A DNA stretch of 64,000 nt, taken from positions 14,891 to 78,890 of the forward strand of contig CAMYAK010000007.1 of assembly GCA_947253765.1 (NCBI GenBank), written 5' to 3'. The notes under the pieces are model-generated. The model had not been told where the DNA came from. It ran no database searches and saw nothing but the letters and a program-made list of their open reading frames with translations. The position numbers and the translations under genes were made by a program. This document shows positions 8,966 through 17,707 of the stretch, one piece after another (the stretch's first letter is position 1; the number at the start of each line of letters is the position of its first letter). This DNA is from an uncultured Tissierellia bacterium (lineage in GTDB: Bacteria; Bacillota; Clostridia; Tissierellales; Peptoniphilaceae).

Positions 8966-10018
8966 TTAATGTTCTTTTAAATCCTCATTACAACATATAA
9001 CAGCTTTCACCCCCCTGCCTTCAATTGTATCATTAAAGCCTTCCATCCAGTTTTCTAGTGAAACTATCTTCGTGATTATTTTTTCAGGAATAACAGTTTC
9101 TTCCCTTAATAATTCTATTGAAGTCCTCCACGAACTTGGCTTTTGGCTCCTTGATCCAACGTAACATAGCTCTTTATGCAGTATTAAATCCGTTAAGATC
9201 GGCTCTTCTCGTTGAGGGAAAACCCCCATTTGTACAACAAGCCCTTTTCTCCTAGTGACTTCTAATGCCTTATTTGCTGCTTTGACAGCTCCTGAACATT
9301 CAAAGGCAATATCTACGCCATTACCATCTGTTAATTTATTAATTAATTCTGACAAATCATCTATTGTTTGATCTACTGTATAATCAGCTCCATTTTCTTT
9401 TGCTATCTCAAATCTTTCAGTATCAGTATCTATTCCAGCTATGATAACTGTAGCATTATACGCTTTGCATACTTGGGCCACCATTTGTCCTATTGCTCCG
9501 GCTCCAAACACACAAACTACATCTCCTGACTTAACTTTTCCTTTTTCAATAGCCGCATGAACTCCACATGCCAATGGTTCGGTCAGCGATGCACTTAATA
9601 AGCTTACATTGTCAGGGAGAACATGAACACTTTCTTCTCTGCTTATCAAAAATTGTGCCATACTACCGTTAATTTGTGTTCCTATACCCTTGCGATTTGA
9701 GCACAGATTATAATCTTTCTCCAAGCATGCTGGGCATTTACCACATGTCTGAAATGTTGTTTCGCTAGTAACCCTATCTCCAATTTTAATATTTTTTACA
9801 TCAGGGCCGATTTCTGTCACAATCCCTGAAAATTCATGCCCCAATATCACAGGTGGCTTGGTACTACTATATGTACCTTTGTAAGCATGTATATCTGTGC
9901 CACATATACCTGAATATGCTATTTTAATCTTAACTAGATCCTTACTTACAGATGGTTCCGGCATGTCCACTAGTTCCATGTGTCCGAATCCCGGTTCACT
10001 TTTTATTACAGCCCTCAT
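8966..10018 (-). CDS. zinc-dependent alcohol/polyol(-phosphate) dehydrogenase
   Basis: A 350-aa medium-chain dehydrogenase of the sorbitol/threonine/galactitol-1-phosphate dehydrogenase group. The catalytic zinc ligands appear as Cys in SGICGTDIH and in GHEFSG. The structural zinc has four cysteines in CGKCPACLEKDYNLC. The NAD-binding motif is VFGAGAIGQM. In a Gat-type PTS cluster it most likely oxidises the imported polyol phosphate to a ketose phosphate. It has its own upstream gap with a candidate operator (10168-10202) and a GGAGG site. Exact substrate is open. Confidence 0.87.
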   Translation of the reverse strand: MRAVIKSEPGFGHMELVDMPEPSVSKDLVKIKIAYSGICGTDIHAYKGTYSSTKPPVILGHEFSGIVTEIGPDVKNIKIGDRVTSETTFQTCGKCPACLEKDYNLCSNRKGIGTQINGSMAQFLISREESVHVLPDNVSLLSASLTEPLACGVHAAIEKGKVKSGDVVCVFGAGAIGQMVAQVCKAYNATVIIAGIDTDTERFEIAKENGADYTVDQTIDDLSELINKLTDGNGVDIAFECSGAVKAANKALEVTRRKGLVVQMGVFPQREEPILTDLILHKELCYVGSRSQKPSSWRTSIELLREETVIPEKIITKIVSLENWMEGFNDTIEGRGVKAVICCNEDLKEH

Positions 10019-10167
10019 AATACCTCCAAACGTTTGCCTTTTATTCGTCTTTTTAAACTTTCGATTATATTTTAACTAGCAATGCTATTTCTCGTTAATG
10101 AAAGTTTATTCAATGGTTTTTTAATAATTCCCTTGTTTCCTGATTTACATATTCACGTAAAAGACTT

Positions 10168-10202
10168 AACATAACCTATTTATTAACTTACTTGTTATGT
10201 TG
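10168..10202. promoter_or_regulatory. inverted repeat AACATAAC/GTTATGTT upstream of the dehydrogenase
   Basis: AACATAAC at 10168-10175 and its complement GTTATGTT at 10194-10201, separated by 18 bases, in the 238-base gap between the HAD and dehydrogenase genes. GTTATGTTG is shared with 7936-7944, so the same regulator may control both transcripts. Nothing else was recognised in this gap. Confidence 0.4.
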
Positions 10203-10256
10203 ATACCCTATACGATTAGTAATATCTTTGTACGATAATGCATTATTTTTAATTAT

Positions 10257-10910
10257 TTAATAATACATTGTTTTTATATCTTCTAACGCTTCGACCATAT
10301 CTACATATACAGCTTTACATAGTTTTATTATTTCTTCAGTTGGTTCAACTAAGTCAGGTACCATTATTGGTATAGTATTTGCAGCGTGAGCCGCTTTAAT
10401 GCCATTAAAACTATCTTCAAACACCAAACATTTACTTGATTCACATCCTATTTTTTTCAAAGCAAGTAAAAATATATCCGGATCAGGCTTTCCTCTTTTT
10501 AATTCATCTCCACCAACAACTTCATCAAAATATTTGCTCAAGTTAGAAATTTTAAGATTATTAATAATTTGTTCTTTATTACTTCCACTAGCAACTACGC
10601 ATTTAATACCCTGCTTATTGAAAAACTCAAGAATGTTAACAACTCCTTTTTTCACATCAATATTATGTTTTACAGCCTCTAGCATCCTCCTACTACATTC
10701 ATCACTTATAATCTTAGGGTCAGAGACGTTATAGTGCTCTTTAATAGCATTAGCAGCTGCTTCTCCACTTGTGCCTGATATAAGTTTAGTAAAGGATGCA
10801 TCTAGTTCAATGCCTCGCTCCTTAGCAAGTTGGAACCATATTGATTGGTATATTTTTTCTGTATCAAATAATACACCATCCATATCAAAAATAGCACCAT
10901 TTATCATCAT
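10257..10910 (-). CDS. HAD-superfamily sugar phosphatase / phosphoglucomutase-like
   Basis: A 217-aa HAD hydrolase of the beta-phosphoglucomutase/phosphatase subgroup. Motif I is FDMDGVLFDTE with the nucleophilic and acid Asp, motif II is VVASGSN, then Lys in KRGKPDPDIF, and motif IV is VFEDSFNGI. I choose ATG 10910, with GAAGGA about ten bases upstream, over the GTG at 10928 that lies within that site. It is 36 bases after the second aldolase gene, so likely co-transcribed. It may remove phosphate from a sugar phosphate that would otherwise accumulate; substrate unknown. Confidence 0.83.
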   Translation of the reverse strand: MMINGAIFDMDGVLFDTEKIYQSIWFQLAKERGIELDASFTKLISGTSGEAAANAIKEHYNVSDPKIISDECSRRMLEAVKHNIDVKKGVVNILEFFNKQGIKCVVASGSNKEQIINNLKISNLSKYFDEVVGGDELKRGKPDPDIFLLALKKIGCESSKCLVFEDSFNGIKAAHAANTIPIMVPDLVEPTEEIIKLCKAVYVDMVEALEDIKTMYY

Positions 10911-10946
10911 ATTAATTGCATCCTTCACTATAACTATTTATTTTAA

Positions 10947-11633
10947 CTATCCTTTAATACCATCCCTATTAAGCAATTCTTTTGGGATTTCTGATTTTCC
11001 TTGACCAACATACTTATAAATTTCTGCTGTTTGCTTTATCTGCTCATCAGTTAAATGTCTAATAGGACCACAAGCTCTGGCTGCTAAATACCCTTTTGCG
11101 CACTCTTCTAAATAAACTGCAGCATTTAATGCGGTCTTAAGGTCCTCTCCTACTGTCATTACGCCATGATGAGATAAAATAACGGCCAATTGATCACCTA
11201 GATAATTTACGGTATCCATTCCCATATCTACACTTCCAGGAGATGAGTATGGCGAACATTTTACGCTACCTCTGCAAGCATTCCCAAGTGTTGTTAGGTC
11301 GGCAGTAAATTCATCCTGTATTAAGCTGATAGCTGTTGCATATGGTTGATGAGTGTGGATTATTGCATTTATATCGGGGCGTTTTTCAAAGATATATAGT
11401 ATAGCGCCGGTATCTGATGATGGTTTCCTTTTTCCCTCAATTATTTTACCTGAGCCATCCATTACAACAACATCATCTTCAACCATATCTTCATAGATCA
11501 TACCTGATGGTGTTACCAGTAGCTCTCCACTGCTTAATCTCATGCTGACATTGCCACCAGCTAGAGAAATCAAGCCATATCTATCTAATTTAATTCCTGC
11601 TTCTATAATATGTTTTTTCTCTTTTTCAAACAC
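10947..11633 (-). CDS. class II aldolase/epimerase-family protein (second copy in cluster)
   Basis: A 228-aa class II aldolase/adducin protein. Zinc-site motifs are IIHTHQPYA and LSHHGV, with GGNVSMR and TPSGMIYEDM near the N-terminus. The GTG start at 11633 follows GGAGG by about six bases; the upstream ATG 11666 has no such site. It is placed between the split transketolase and the HAD gene. It differs clearly from the aldolase at 3341-3985, so the two probably act on different intermediates. A ribulose-5-phosphate 4-epimerase role would feed xylulose-5-P to the transketolase, but this is inference. Confidence 0.82.
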   Translation of the reverse strand: MFEKEKKHIIEAGIKLDRYGLISLAGGNVSMRLSSGELLVTPSGMIYEDMVEDDVVVMDGSGKIIEGKRKPSSDTGAILYIFEKRPDINAIIHTHQPYATAISLIQDEFTADLTTLGNACRGSVKCSPYSSPGSVDMGMDTVNYLGDQLAVILSHHGVMTVGEDLKTALNAAVYLEECAKGYLAARACGPIRHLTDEQIKQTAEIYKYVGQGKSEIPKELLNRDGIKG

Positions 11634-11684
11634 AATGAACCTCCAAAAGATAAATTCTTTATACACCCGTAGAATCTAAACCTA

Positions 11685-12674
11685 TCAAACTTCCGAATAG
11701 TCCTCAAATCTTATTTTTTCAATATCATCTTCAGCTATGTTTAGGTGAGAGCTCATTAAGCTCTCAACTTCTTCAACTAATCTCATAGTGCCCATATCAT
11801 AGTGATTTAGCAAAAACATCTTAGAAGCTCCATGTGCGTAGGTGTCTTGTAACCCAATTTTCCTAAGCGGTCTTGCTATAGCATTTTCAGCCATTACCTC
11901 AGCGACTGCAGTTCCCAAACCTCCTATAACTGTGCCATTCTCAATAGTAATTACTCCGTACTTATTATTTTTGCAGGCTTCAACAACTCTTTGATCTGTA
12001 AATGGTTTAAGAGTTGAAACATGTAAATGGTTTACGGACACGCCTTTTTCCTTTAGTATTTTGATTGCTCTTATCGCTTCTTCTGTACATATCGAAGAGG
12101 ATAAAACCGTCACATCAGTTCCTTCAGATAGCTGTCTCGCCTTGTTTAACTCAATTGGTTCATTTGCAGGGAATAATCTGGGGACCTCTTTTCTTAACAT
12201 ACGTATATAAACCGGGCCGTTATATTTATATGCCAGGTCAAGAGCCCCTTCAATCTCTGTTGCATCTCCAATATCAATAATAGCCATATTTGGTATAGTC
12301 CTTAACACACCGATATCATTCGTTGATTGGTGAGACACCCCTCCCGGAGTAGTGATTCCCGGAACAAAGCCTACAAAAACAACCGGTAGATTAGGATAGG
12401 CAACGCTCATTTCAATTTGATCTAAAATTCTTCTATATAGGAATACTGAAAATGAATGTAAAAATGGTCGATAACCTTCTCTAGCAAGTCCAGCTGCCCA
12501 AGAACACATATTTTGTTCAGCAATTCCCATGGATAGATATCTATCGGGAAATATCTTTTTAAATTCGCTGATCTCACAAGAAGAACCCAAGTCAGCTGAT
12601 AAAACAAGAACCTCTGGGTGTTCCTTAGCAAGTCTAATTATATTTTTTGAATGTGTATTTAGTTCTAGCTTCAT
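11685..12674 (-). CDS. transketolase, C-terminal half (split enzyme)
   Basis: A 329-aa protein equal to the pyrimidine-binding plus C-terminal domains of transketolase. SMGIAEQNM holds the glutamate that activates thiamine diphosphate, followed by the HSFSVFL and GVSHQS segments. It works as a complex with the N-terminal half encoded 17 bases upstream (12692-13603). Split transketolases are common in anaerobes and often belong to pentose or polyol clusters. It would transfer a two-carbon unit between ketose and aldose phosphates. Confidence 0.9.
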   Translation of the reverse strand: MKLELNTHSKNIIRLAKEHPEVLVLSADLGSSCEISEFKKIFPDRYLSMGIAEQNMCSWAAGLAREGYRPFLHSFSVFLYRRILDQIEMSVAYPNLPVVFVGFVPGITTPGGVSHQSTNDIGVLRTIPNMAIIDIGDATEIEGALDLAYKYNGPVYIRMLRKEVPRLFPANEPIELNKARQLSEGTDVTVLSSSICTEEAIRAIKILKEKGVSVNHLHVSTLKPFTDQRVVEACKNNKYGVITIENGTVIGGLGTAVAEVMAENAIARPLRKIGLQDTYAHGASKMFLLNHYDMGTMRLVEEVESLMSSHLNIAEDDIEKIRFEDYSEV

Positions 12675-12691
12675 GGTTTAGGCACCTTTCT

Positions 12692-13603
12692 TTACATATT
12701 TTCATAGAAGTTTTTAAACTCATCACGTCTATCTTCTGGAATCCTGACGAAATGTTTTGGAATAATATCAGATATTATAGGCATTCCATGATCCGGTTCG
12801 GTCTGACAAAGAATAACTAATGGCTTGCCTTCATGATCAGAATTAGCAGCATCTATTAGGGCTTCAACATCATGTCCATTTACAGAAATAGCTTTCCAAC
12901 CAAAAGCCTCAAACCTTTTTACGAGCGGCTCAATATTCATTACATCCTTTGTCCAGCCTTCAAGCTGCTGATGATTTACATCTACAACAACTACGAAATT
13001 ATCCAATCCATAGAAAGAGGATGCTTGGAAGCATTCATAGTCTTGTCCCTCTTGAAGTTCTCCATCAGAAAGCATGCAATATATCTTTCCTTTATGGCCT
13101 TTCATTTTATATGCATGTGCTGTACCTGCAGCAATACTTACCGTTTGTCCTAAGGATCCTGCTGTATTCTCAAAGCCAGGTGAATGCTCTGCTCCAATCA
13201 TTTCCATATTCCAGCCATCTACATTGAATTTATCCATTGCTTCAGGGCCCATTCTTCCTGTTTCAATCAAAGCACAATATATTACGGAAGCGTAATGACA
13301 GCATGATACAAAAAATCTATCCTTATCATAATCAGGTTTTTCATGATTATATCCGTTATACAGTGATCCTTTTGGATAATCCATATTGCTTGGACTTGGG
13401 ACCCCTGGAAATAGCTGGGCATCCAAATTGCCCTGACTCGGCCCTATATTTAAAATATTCATATACATACTTGCAACTATCTCGGCTGAGGAACATGCCT
13501 GCGTCAGATAACATCCACCTTTTTCTAGTGCTATCCCAAGTATCCTTTTCCTAATATTTGTTGCCACTTTTAAAACATCGCTTTTATTGATATTTGTTTC
13601 CAT
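12692..13603 (-). CDS. transketolase, N-terminal half (split enzyme)
   Basis: A 303-aa protein with the thiamine-diphosphate-binding domain of transketolase. GSLGQTVSIAAG is followed by SDGELQEGQ, the GDG...N cofactor motif with Ser in place of the first Gly, and then VVVDVNHQQ. It is the first gene of the run tktN-tktC-aldolase-HAD. A GAAAGGAG site precedes it. The 5' flank (13604-13861) shows no gene, only AT-rich sequence. Confidence 0.9.
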   Translation of the reverse strand: METNINKSDVLKVATNIRKRILGIALEKGGCYLTQACSSAEIVASMYMNILNIGPSQGNLDAQLFPGVPSPSNMDYPKGSLYNGYNHEKPDYDKDRFFVSCCHYASVIYCALIETGRMGPEAMDKFNVDGWNMEMIGAEHSPGFENTAGSLGQTVSIAAGTAHAYKMKGHKGKIYCMLSDGELQEGQDYECFQASSFYGLDNFVVVVDVNHQQLEGWTKDVMNIEPLVKRFEAFGWKAISVNGHDVEALIDAANSDHEGKPLVILCQTEPDHGMPIISDIIPKHFVRIPEDRRDEFKNFYENM

Positions 13604-13861
13604 TTCTTTGTTTTTCTCCTTTCGAGCGACAGTCTATAGCTTTTTTGCCACCATAAAACCTTATATTATTATTCGATTACATTATTTCATCATAGTGAAC
13701 GTATGTCAATGCTTTTTTTATGTATTAGTAGTTAGCGATAAGTTAAAATTACAATGTGTAAAAAATGATTTTGATTATGAACCCTAACTTTCAGAAATTT
13801 TGTCTATTTAGTTTAGAGTTTGGCTGCCATATTTTTATTAATAATTAAAAAGCTGGCAATA

Positions 13862-14218
13862 TCTTTAGAATAAACGATGTTGGTGGGCAGACGATCAGAA
13901 AAAGATCAACCGATCTTTGAGCATCTTTTCAAAAAATCATACATAAGTAACGCGATAAAAAAGAATGTGTTATATAAAATAGCATATTTTCAATGGATTC
14001 AAGTCTTTAAAGTAACCTTAACAAGCATCATTAATATTATAGAGTATTAGGGAGAGTGGCATTTAGATACTATAGCTTTATTCGTTTCAAAAACTGGATA
14101 TATTACTAGAAAAATGGTTATTTCTAATGGATTAAAAGGCTACCCAACCCCTTATGTTTAGCCAACCTTTAAAGGCTATCTGTTCTTCTAAAAATCTAAC
14201 CCCCATTGGCAAAGTCAC
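13862..14218 (-). mobile_element. degenerate MITE of the ISL3-like family
   Basis: The left edge (13862-13887, ...TAAACGATGTTGGTGG) and right edge (14195-14218, complement GTGACTTTGCCAAT) are decayed copies of the family ends. Around 14131-14181 lies the family hairpin. The orientation matches the 3195-3339 copy, with the GGCTCTTTG-like end facing the LUD pseudogene that stops at 14255. With 13604-13861 it fills the 650-base gene-free stretch here; no gene was seen. Confidence 0.5.
14131..14181 (-). terminator. decayed MITE terminator hairpin
   Basis: On the minus strand GGTTGGCTAA...TTGGGTAGCC is followed by TTTTAATCC. It is the same hairpin as at 3250-3287 and 23406-23446 but with more mismatches, placed downstream of the LUD fragment. 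Confidence 0.45.
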
Positions 14219-14254
14219 TTAAATAATAATAAATAGTATTGAAAATAAATAACA

Positions 14255-14775
14255 TCAGTATCCTAAAGACTCATTAATAAGCACTACCTCATATTCTCTC
14301 CCTATCGATTTATGCAAAAAAATTAAAATATTGCAGCAAATCCTATCGGGACTCTTGCAGCCATAGCACTTGTCAGTTTTTTCAGCACAAGGGGTTTTTA
14401 GCTTTAAATGTTTTGAATTGAGAGGAGCTGCAACGTTTCTTGCCCTATAAATTGCACTTTCAAGTTCAGGGGTTATTTTTTTAACCCAACTAAAAAATAG
14501 ACTTTTTTTCTGTCCGAATGATTTTCTCGCAACCCTATTGCCCACCCCATCTATATTAACAATTTTTCCGGTTCCGGATATAACATTGACAGAAGAAATA
14601 TAAATTTGAGACCGTGTAGCAGCTAACCTGGTTTCTTTTACCGTCATTCCCTCCGGTCTTCCATAATGCCAAAATACTTTATTATGGGTTGATGACTTGG
14701 AAAAAGGTTGATTTTTTCAAAGGTTACTGAGCCGCCAATCCCTACAGTTTTATTGCAATACAATTGTTTAAGTAA
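14255..14775 (-). pseudogene. LUD-domain (lactate utilisation/YkgG family) protein remnant
   Basis: Two pieces of one LUD/DUF162 protein in different frames. Upstream (about 14775-14655) reads LLKQLYCNKTVGIGGSVTFEK..., the conserved VGIGGS loop, ending at a stop. Downstream (14647-14255, 130 aa) reads ISGTGKIVNIDGVGNRVA then TPCAEKTDKCYGCKSPDRICC...EYEVVLINESLGY, the conserved C-terminus. The N-terminal third is missing and at least one frameshift or deletion separates the pieces. Intact members are about 210 aa. It is a decayed passenger in the AT-rich region. Confidence 0.75.
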
Positions 14776-14820
14776 TCAACCGACTCTTCTCATTTGAATT
14801 ATCATCATTTAATTCATTTT

Positions 14821-15540
14821 TTAGTTTCTTCCGGAGACATGACGAAAAACTGTGTTTTCTGAAAGATAATATGCAATTGTATATTCTAAAAGTTCATTAT
14901 TTTCACTATAGTTTTGATAATTAACTTTAAAAAGAAATGGATTTTCCTTCAAATTGAATACATCTTTCAGCTCATCATTTGCTTTAATTATTTCCATCTC
15001 TTCTTTATAAATTACCGGCATTTTATTAAACATGTCCATATACGTGTAAAGAGAATGACTTTCAAAATCAAATCTTTCCGGATGATCATAGTATTTGGTT
15101 GAAAAATAGCATATCTGAAGTGCATATGGTTTTTCGTCAATTTCAGTTAATCTTATTAATTCGTACATATCATTTTGACCAACGAACTTTAAAAGAATGT
15201 CTTTTGGGAAACTTACCTTTTTGAGAGAAATTAGTTTTCTTTTATTCACAAATCCTTTTTGTATCAAACTTCTACTTAAGCTGTTTGAGACATTTTCACC
15301 AAAAACTATATTTTTCTTACTTGGCTCCTTTATTACAACATTACCTTTACCTTGAATCTTCTCGATAAATCCTTCATCTACAAGCGTTTGTATAGCCTTC
15401 CTTACAGTTAGTCTGTTTATTTTATACATTTCAGACATTTTTCGCTCTGAAAGTATATATTGTCCAACCCTATACTCCCCACTATGAATTTTTTGTTTGA
15501 TGTTATTTGCAAGTTGTTGGTATATATGTTTGTTATTCAT
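14821..15540 (-). CDS. GntR/HutC-family regulator with UTRA domain
   Basis: A 239-aa regulator. The N-terminal winged helix (GQYILSERKMSEMY, then LTVRKAIQTLVDEGF, about residues 25-65) is followed by a UTRA effector domain to the C-terminus. Its start overlaps the end of the UTRA-only gene by 8 bases, so the two are translationally coupled. Members of this group bind phosphosugars or amino-sugar phosphates and repress adjacent PTS operons. The PTS/SIS operon upstream (16219-19808) is the likely target. Confidence 0.88.
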   Translation of the reverse strand: MNNKHIYQQLANNIKQKIHSGEYRVGQYILSERKMSEMYKINRLTVRKAIQTLVDEGFIEKIQGKGNVVIKEPSKKNIVFGENVSNSLSRSLIQKGFVNKRKLISLKKVSFPKDILLKFVGQNDMYELIRLTEIDEKPYALQICYFSTKYYDHPERFDFESHSLYTYMDMFNKMPVIYKEEMEIIKANDELKDVFNLKENPFLFKVNYQNYSENNELLEYTIAYYLSENTVFRHVSGRN

Positions 15541-16048
15541 ATCTATTCACACTTTTATACTTAAAAAAATTATACCTTGAAATCAAAGTATAATATTCTA
15601 AGATACTTCCATTATCTAAATATGAGACCCCTGTTGTTAAAGAGACGTATTCTTCGTCATCTAACTTTAACAAACGTTTTTCTTCCAATGTTGGCTTAAC
15701 AACTTTTATTTCTTCAGAAGTTTTAGAAATGCTATATCCATAAAGCTCTTTGATTTTTTCATATAAAGATACATTTGTTAAATCTTCTTTTTCTAAGCCC
15801 AATACTTTTTCGCTCTCAATATAAACTTGTTCAAGTGAACATGGAAGATCATTGATAATTCTTAATTTTTTATAGCTTAAAACTCTTGTTGCTAATGGAA
15901 TTTTTAAATATTCACTGACTATTCTGTTGGACTCCTTAATAGAAAGATCAAGAATTTCATACCTATATATATACTCATTCCGATTCAATAACTCACTTAT
16001 TGTTTTTAAGGGTGCATCGGATCTTAATATCGAAATTTCGCTTTCCAT
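15533..16048 (-). CDS. stand-alone UTRA-domain protein lacking a DNA-binding domain
   Basis: A 171-aa protein that aligns with the effector half of GntR/HutC regulators: PLKTISELL at the start of the domain, ATRVLSYKKLRIINDLPCSLEQVYI in the middle, and YYTLISRYNFFKY at the end. It has no winged helix in front. The ATG at 16048 has a strong AAGGAGAT site and a good promoter 30-55 bases upstream, so the short form is the real product and not a truncation artefact of annotation. It is coupled to the full GntR regulator (14821-15540). It may heterodimerise with that regulator and tune it; this is inference. Confidence 0.78.
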   Translation of the reverse strand: MESEISILRSDAPLKTISELLNRNEYIYRYEILDLSIKESNRIVSEYLKIPLATRVLSYKKLRIINDLPCSLEQVYIESEKVLGLEKEDLTNVSLYEKIKELYGYSISKTSEEIKVVKPTLEEKRLLKLDDEEYVSLTTGVSYLDNGSILEYYTLISRYNFFKYKSVNRYE

Positions 16049-16074
16049 TTTATCTCCTTTTTCTGATTTCCTTA

Positions 16075-16103
16075 ACTATACCAGTTAAAATTATTCAGGT
16101 CAA
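16075..16103 (-). promoter_or_regulatory. sigma-A promoter of the UTRA/GntR pair
   Basis: On the minus strand TTGACC (16103-16098), 17 bases, TATAGT (16080-16075). The inverted repeat TAACT-GGTAT-AGTTA overlaps the -10, and its TGGTATA core resembles the sites before the PTS operon. Autoregulation is plausible. Confidence 0.65.
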
Positions 16104-16150
16104 TTTCTTGATTTTTGTTAAGAAACTCTAAAGGATTAACTCATTAATGA

Positions 16151-16188
16151 AAAATAATAAGGGGTAGTTTTCTACCCCTCATTATTTT
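16151..16188 (-). terminator. intrinsic terminator of the mannose-type PTS operon
   Basis: Stem GGGGTAG/CTACCCC with a TTTT/AAAA loop, extended by AATAAT/ATTATT pairs, followed on the minus strand by a T-rich run. It lies about 30 bases past the IIA stop at 16219 and separates the PTS operon from the regulator pair. Confidence 0.8.
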
Positions 16189-16218
16189 TATACTACATTT
16201 TTCCTGTTTAAAAATTTA

Positions 16219-16620
16219 TTATTCAGCTGAAAAAATACTTTTATCTAAAATCCCCATATTTTCTTGTCCTGTACTTATAGCTTTTTCAGCATCTATTTTC
16301 CCATTTTCAAACATCCTCTGACTTATCATTTGTAATAAGGTAGGGAGGTTTATCCCATAAAGCAAGGTAATATTATCATTATTTAGTGCATACTCCAGAG
16401 AAATATTAAATGGAGTCCCATTTAACAGGTCACAGCAAATATATATTTTACCTTTAAGTCCTTTCAGCAACTCACCTAGTTTATCCCTCAAGTATCCTGC
16501 GTTGCAATCCTGGTTATAATCAATAAAATAATAATCTTCCTGTTTACCCATTATTAATTCCAGTGCTTTACTTAGCCCACCAGCGAATTCCCCGTGTCCT
16601 ATTACAATTATAGCTTCCAT
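16219..16620 (-). CDS. PTS mannose/sorbose-family EIIA
   Basis: A 133-aa mannose-class IIA domain with the phosphorylated His9 in VIGHGEFAGGL. It relays phosphate from HPr to the IIB encoded at 17704-18198. It is last gene of the operon IIC-IID-IIB-SIS-IIA, followed by a terminator. An AGGGGGAA site precedes the ATG. Confidence 0.9.
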   Translation of the reverse strand: MEAIIVIGHGEFAGGLSKALELIMGKQEDYYFIDYNQDCNAGYLRDKLGELLKGLKGKIYICCDLLNGTPFNISLEYALNNDNITLLYGINLPTLLQMISQRMFENGKIDAEKAISTGQENMGILDKSIFSAE

Positions 16621-16627
16621 ATTCCCC

Positions 16628-17707
16628 CTATCCTAAATGAGCTAACTCAATTTTAAAAGGATTGATGTTTGTGTCAATTCCTATATCTTTTGCTCCCTTG
16701 GCAGAAATAAACTGAATCGGAATTGTATAAGCAATAGGCGCAATATACTTGCTAAATGGAAGCGAAAATATTAAATCGCGCTCATCGTGTTCAACCTTTT
16801 TGTTTGTTATTAGGTGAACTCTATCACTATACTCTTTAAATGCATCTCTGAATTTCAAGCTTCTTTCCCACTCAACTTCATCAGAGCCAAAGATTATAAT
16901 TGTCTGTCTGTCAGTTAAAGCCATGGTTGGCCCATGTGAATACTCTTCGAGTTCATAAGCTATTGTGGGAAGTCTCAACATCTCTCCTATTTTTAACATG
17001 CCCTCTAAAGCACTTGCAAAGTCTATACCATAGCCCAACACATATATCCTGTCGCTATTAACAATAGTTTTTGCGTTATTTTCGTACCAATCTTCTGATT
17101 CTTTTAAAACCAATTCGAAATTGTCTAACAAGTTGCTTGTTTCACTTAACAACTCTTCATATTTATCTTGTGAGATTTTGTCCAAGAATCTGGCTAATGA
17201 CAGGGCCCAGAGGTAAACCTGAAGTACAGAAACTGTATATCCTCTTGTCTCAGGTGGTGTCAATTCTTTACCACAAAGCAAATGTATGATGTTGCCGGCA
17301 AAGTTTGTTATTTCACTTTCTAGGTCTTCAGTTAAAACTAGAGTATCATAGCCTTTCTCCCCGGCCTCTTTTATAAGATCCATTGTTGAAATTGAAGTCC
17401 CTGATTGACTTATTCCTACAAATAATATTTCTTCTTTTTTTAGTTCACCTGTCCAATCTGCCTTTTCATAGTTTTTGAAAACAGTTGGATAGTGTGCTTC
17501 AGCATTCATACCTACTAAATGCTTAAAATAATACTTGGCAAGCACCGATACGTTATATGACGTACCTGAACCGACAAAAATTATCTTTTTATATTTTTTG
17601 TTCTTAAACAACTCCAAAAATGGATCAATATATATTGACCTGTTTTTAAAAGCCTCTCTTAGTGCCCTGGGCTGGTCAAACATATATCCTAATACTGTTT
17701 CTTTCAA
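16628..17707 (-). CDS. SIS-domain sugar isomerase/deglycase (FrlB/GfrF-like)
   Basis: A 359-aa protein with two sugar-isomerase (SIS) domains: FVGSGTSYNVSVLAKYY and GISQSGTS in the first, VLGYGIDFASALEGMLKIGEMLR and EEYSHGPTMAL in the second. It resembles the isomerase half of glucosamine-6-P synthase and the deglycases of fructoselysine or glucoselysine phosphates. The start is TTG 17707, overlapping the IIB stop by 4 bases. Sitting inside a mannose-type PTS operon, it probably splits an imported, phosphorylated Amadori compound or amino sugar. It has no glutaminase domain, so it is not GlmS. The exact substrate is unknown. Confidence 0.82.
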   Translation of the reverse strand: MKETVLGYMFDQPRALREAFKNRSIYIDPFLELFKNKKYKKIIFVGSGTSYNVSVLAKYYFKHLVGMNAEAHYPTVFKNYEKADWTGELKKEEILFVGISQSGTSISTMDLIKEAGEKGYDTLVLTEDLESEITNFAGNIIHLLCGKELTPPETRGYTVSVLQVYLWALSLARFLDKISQDKYEELLSETSNLLDNFELVLKESEDWYENNAKTIVNSDRIYVLGYGIDFASALEGMLKIGEMLRLPTIAYELEEYSHGPTMALTDRQTIIIFGSDEVEWERSLKFRDAFKEYSDRVHLITNKKVEHDERDLIFSLPFSKYIAPIAYTIPIQFISAKGAKDIGIDTNINPFKIELAHLG

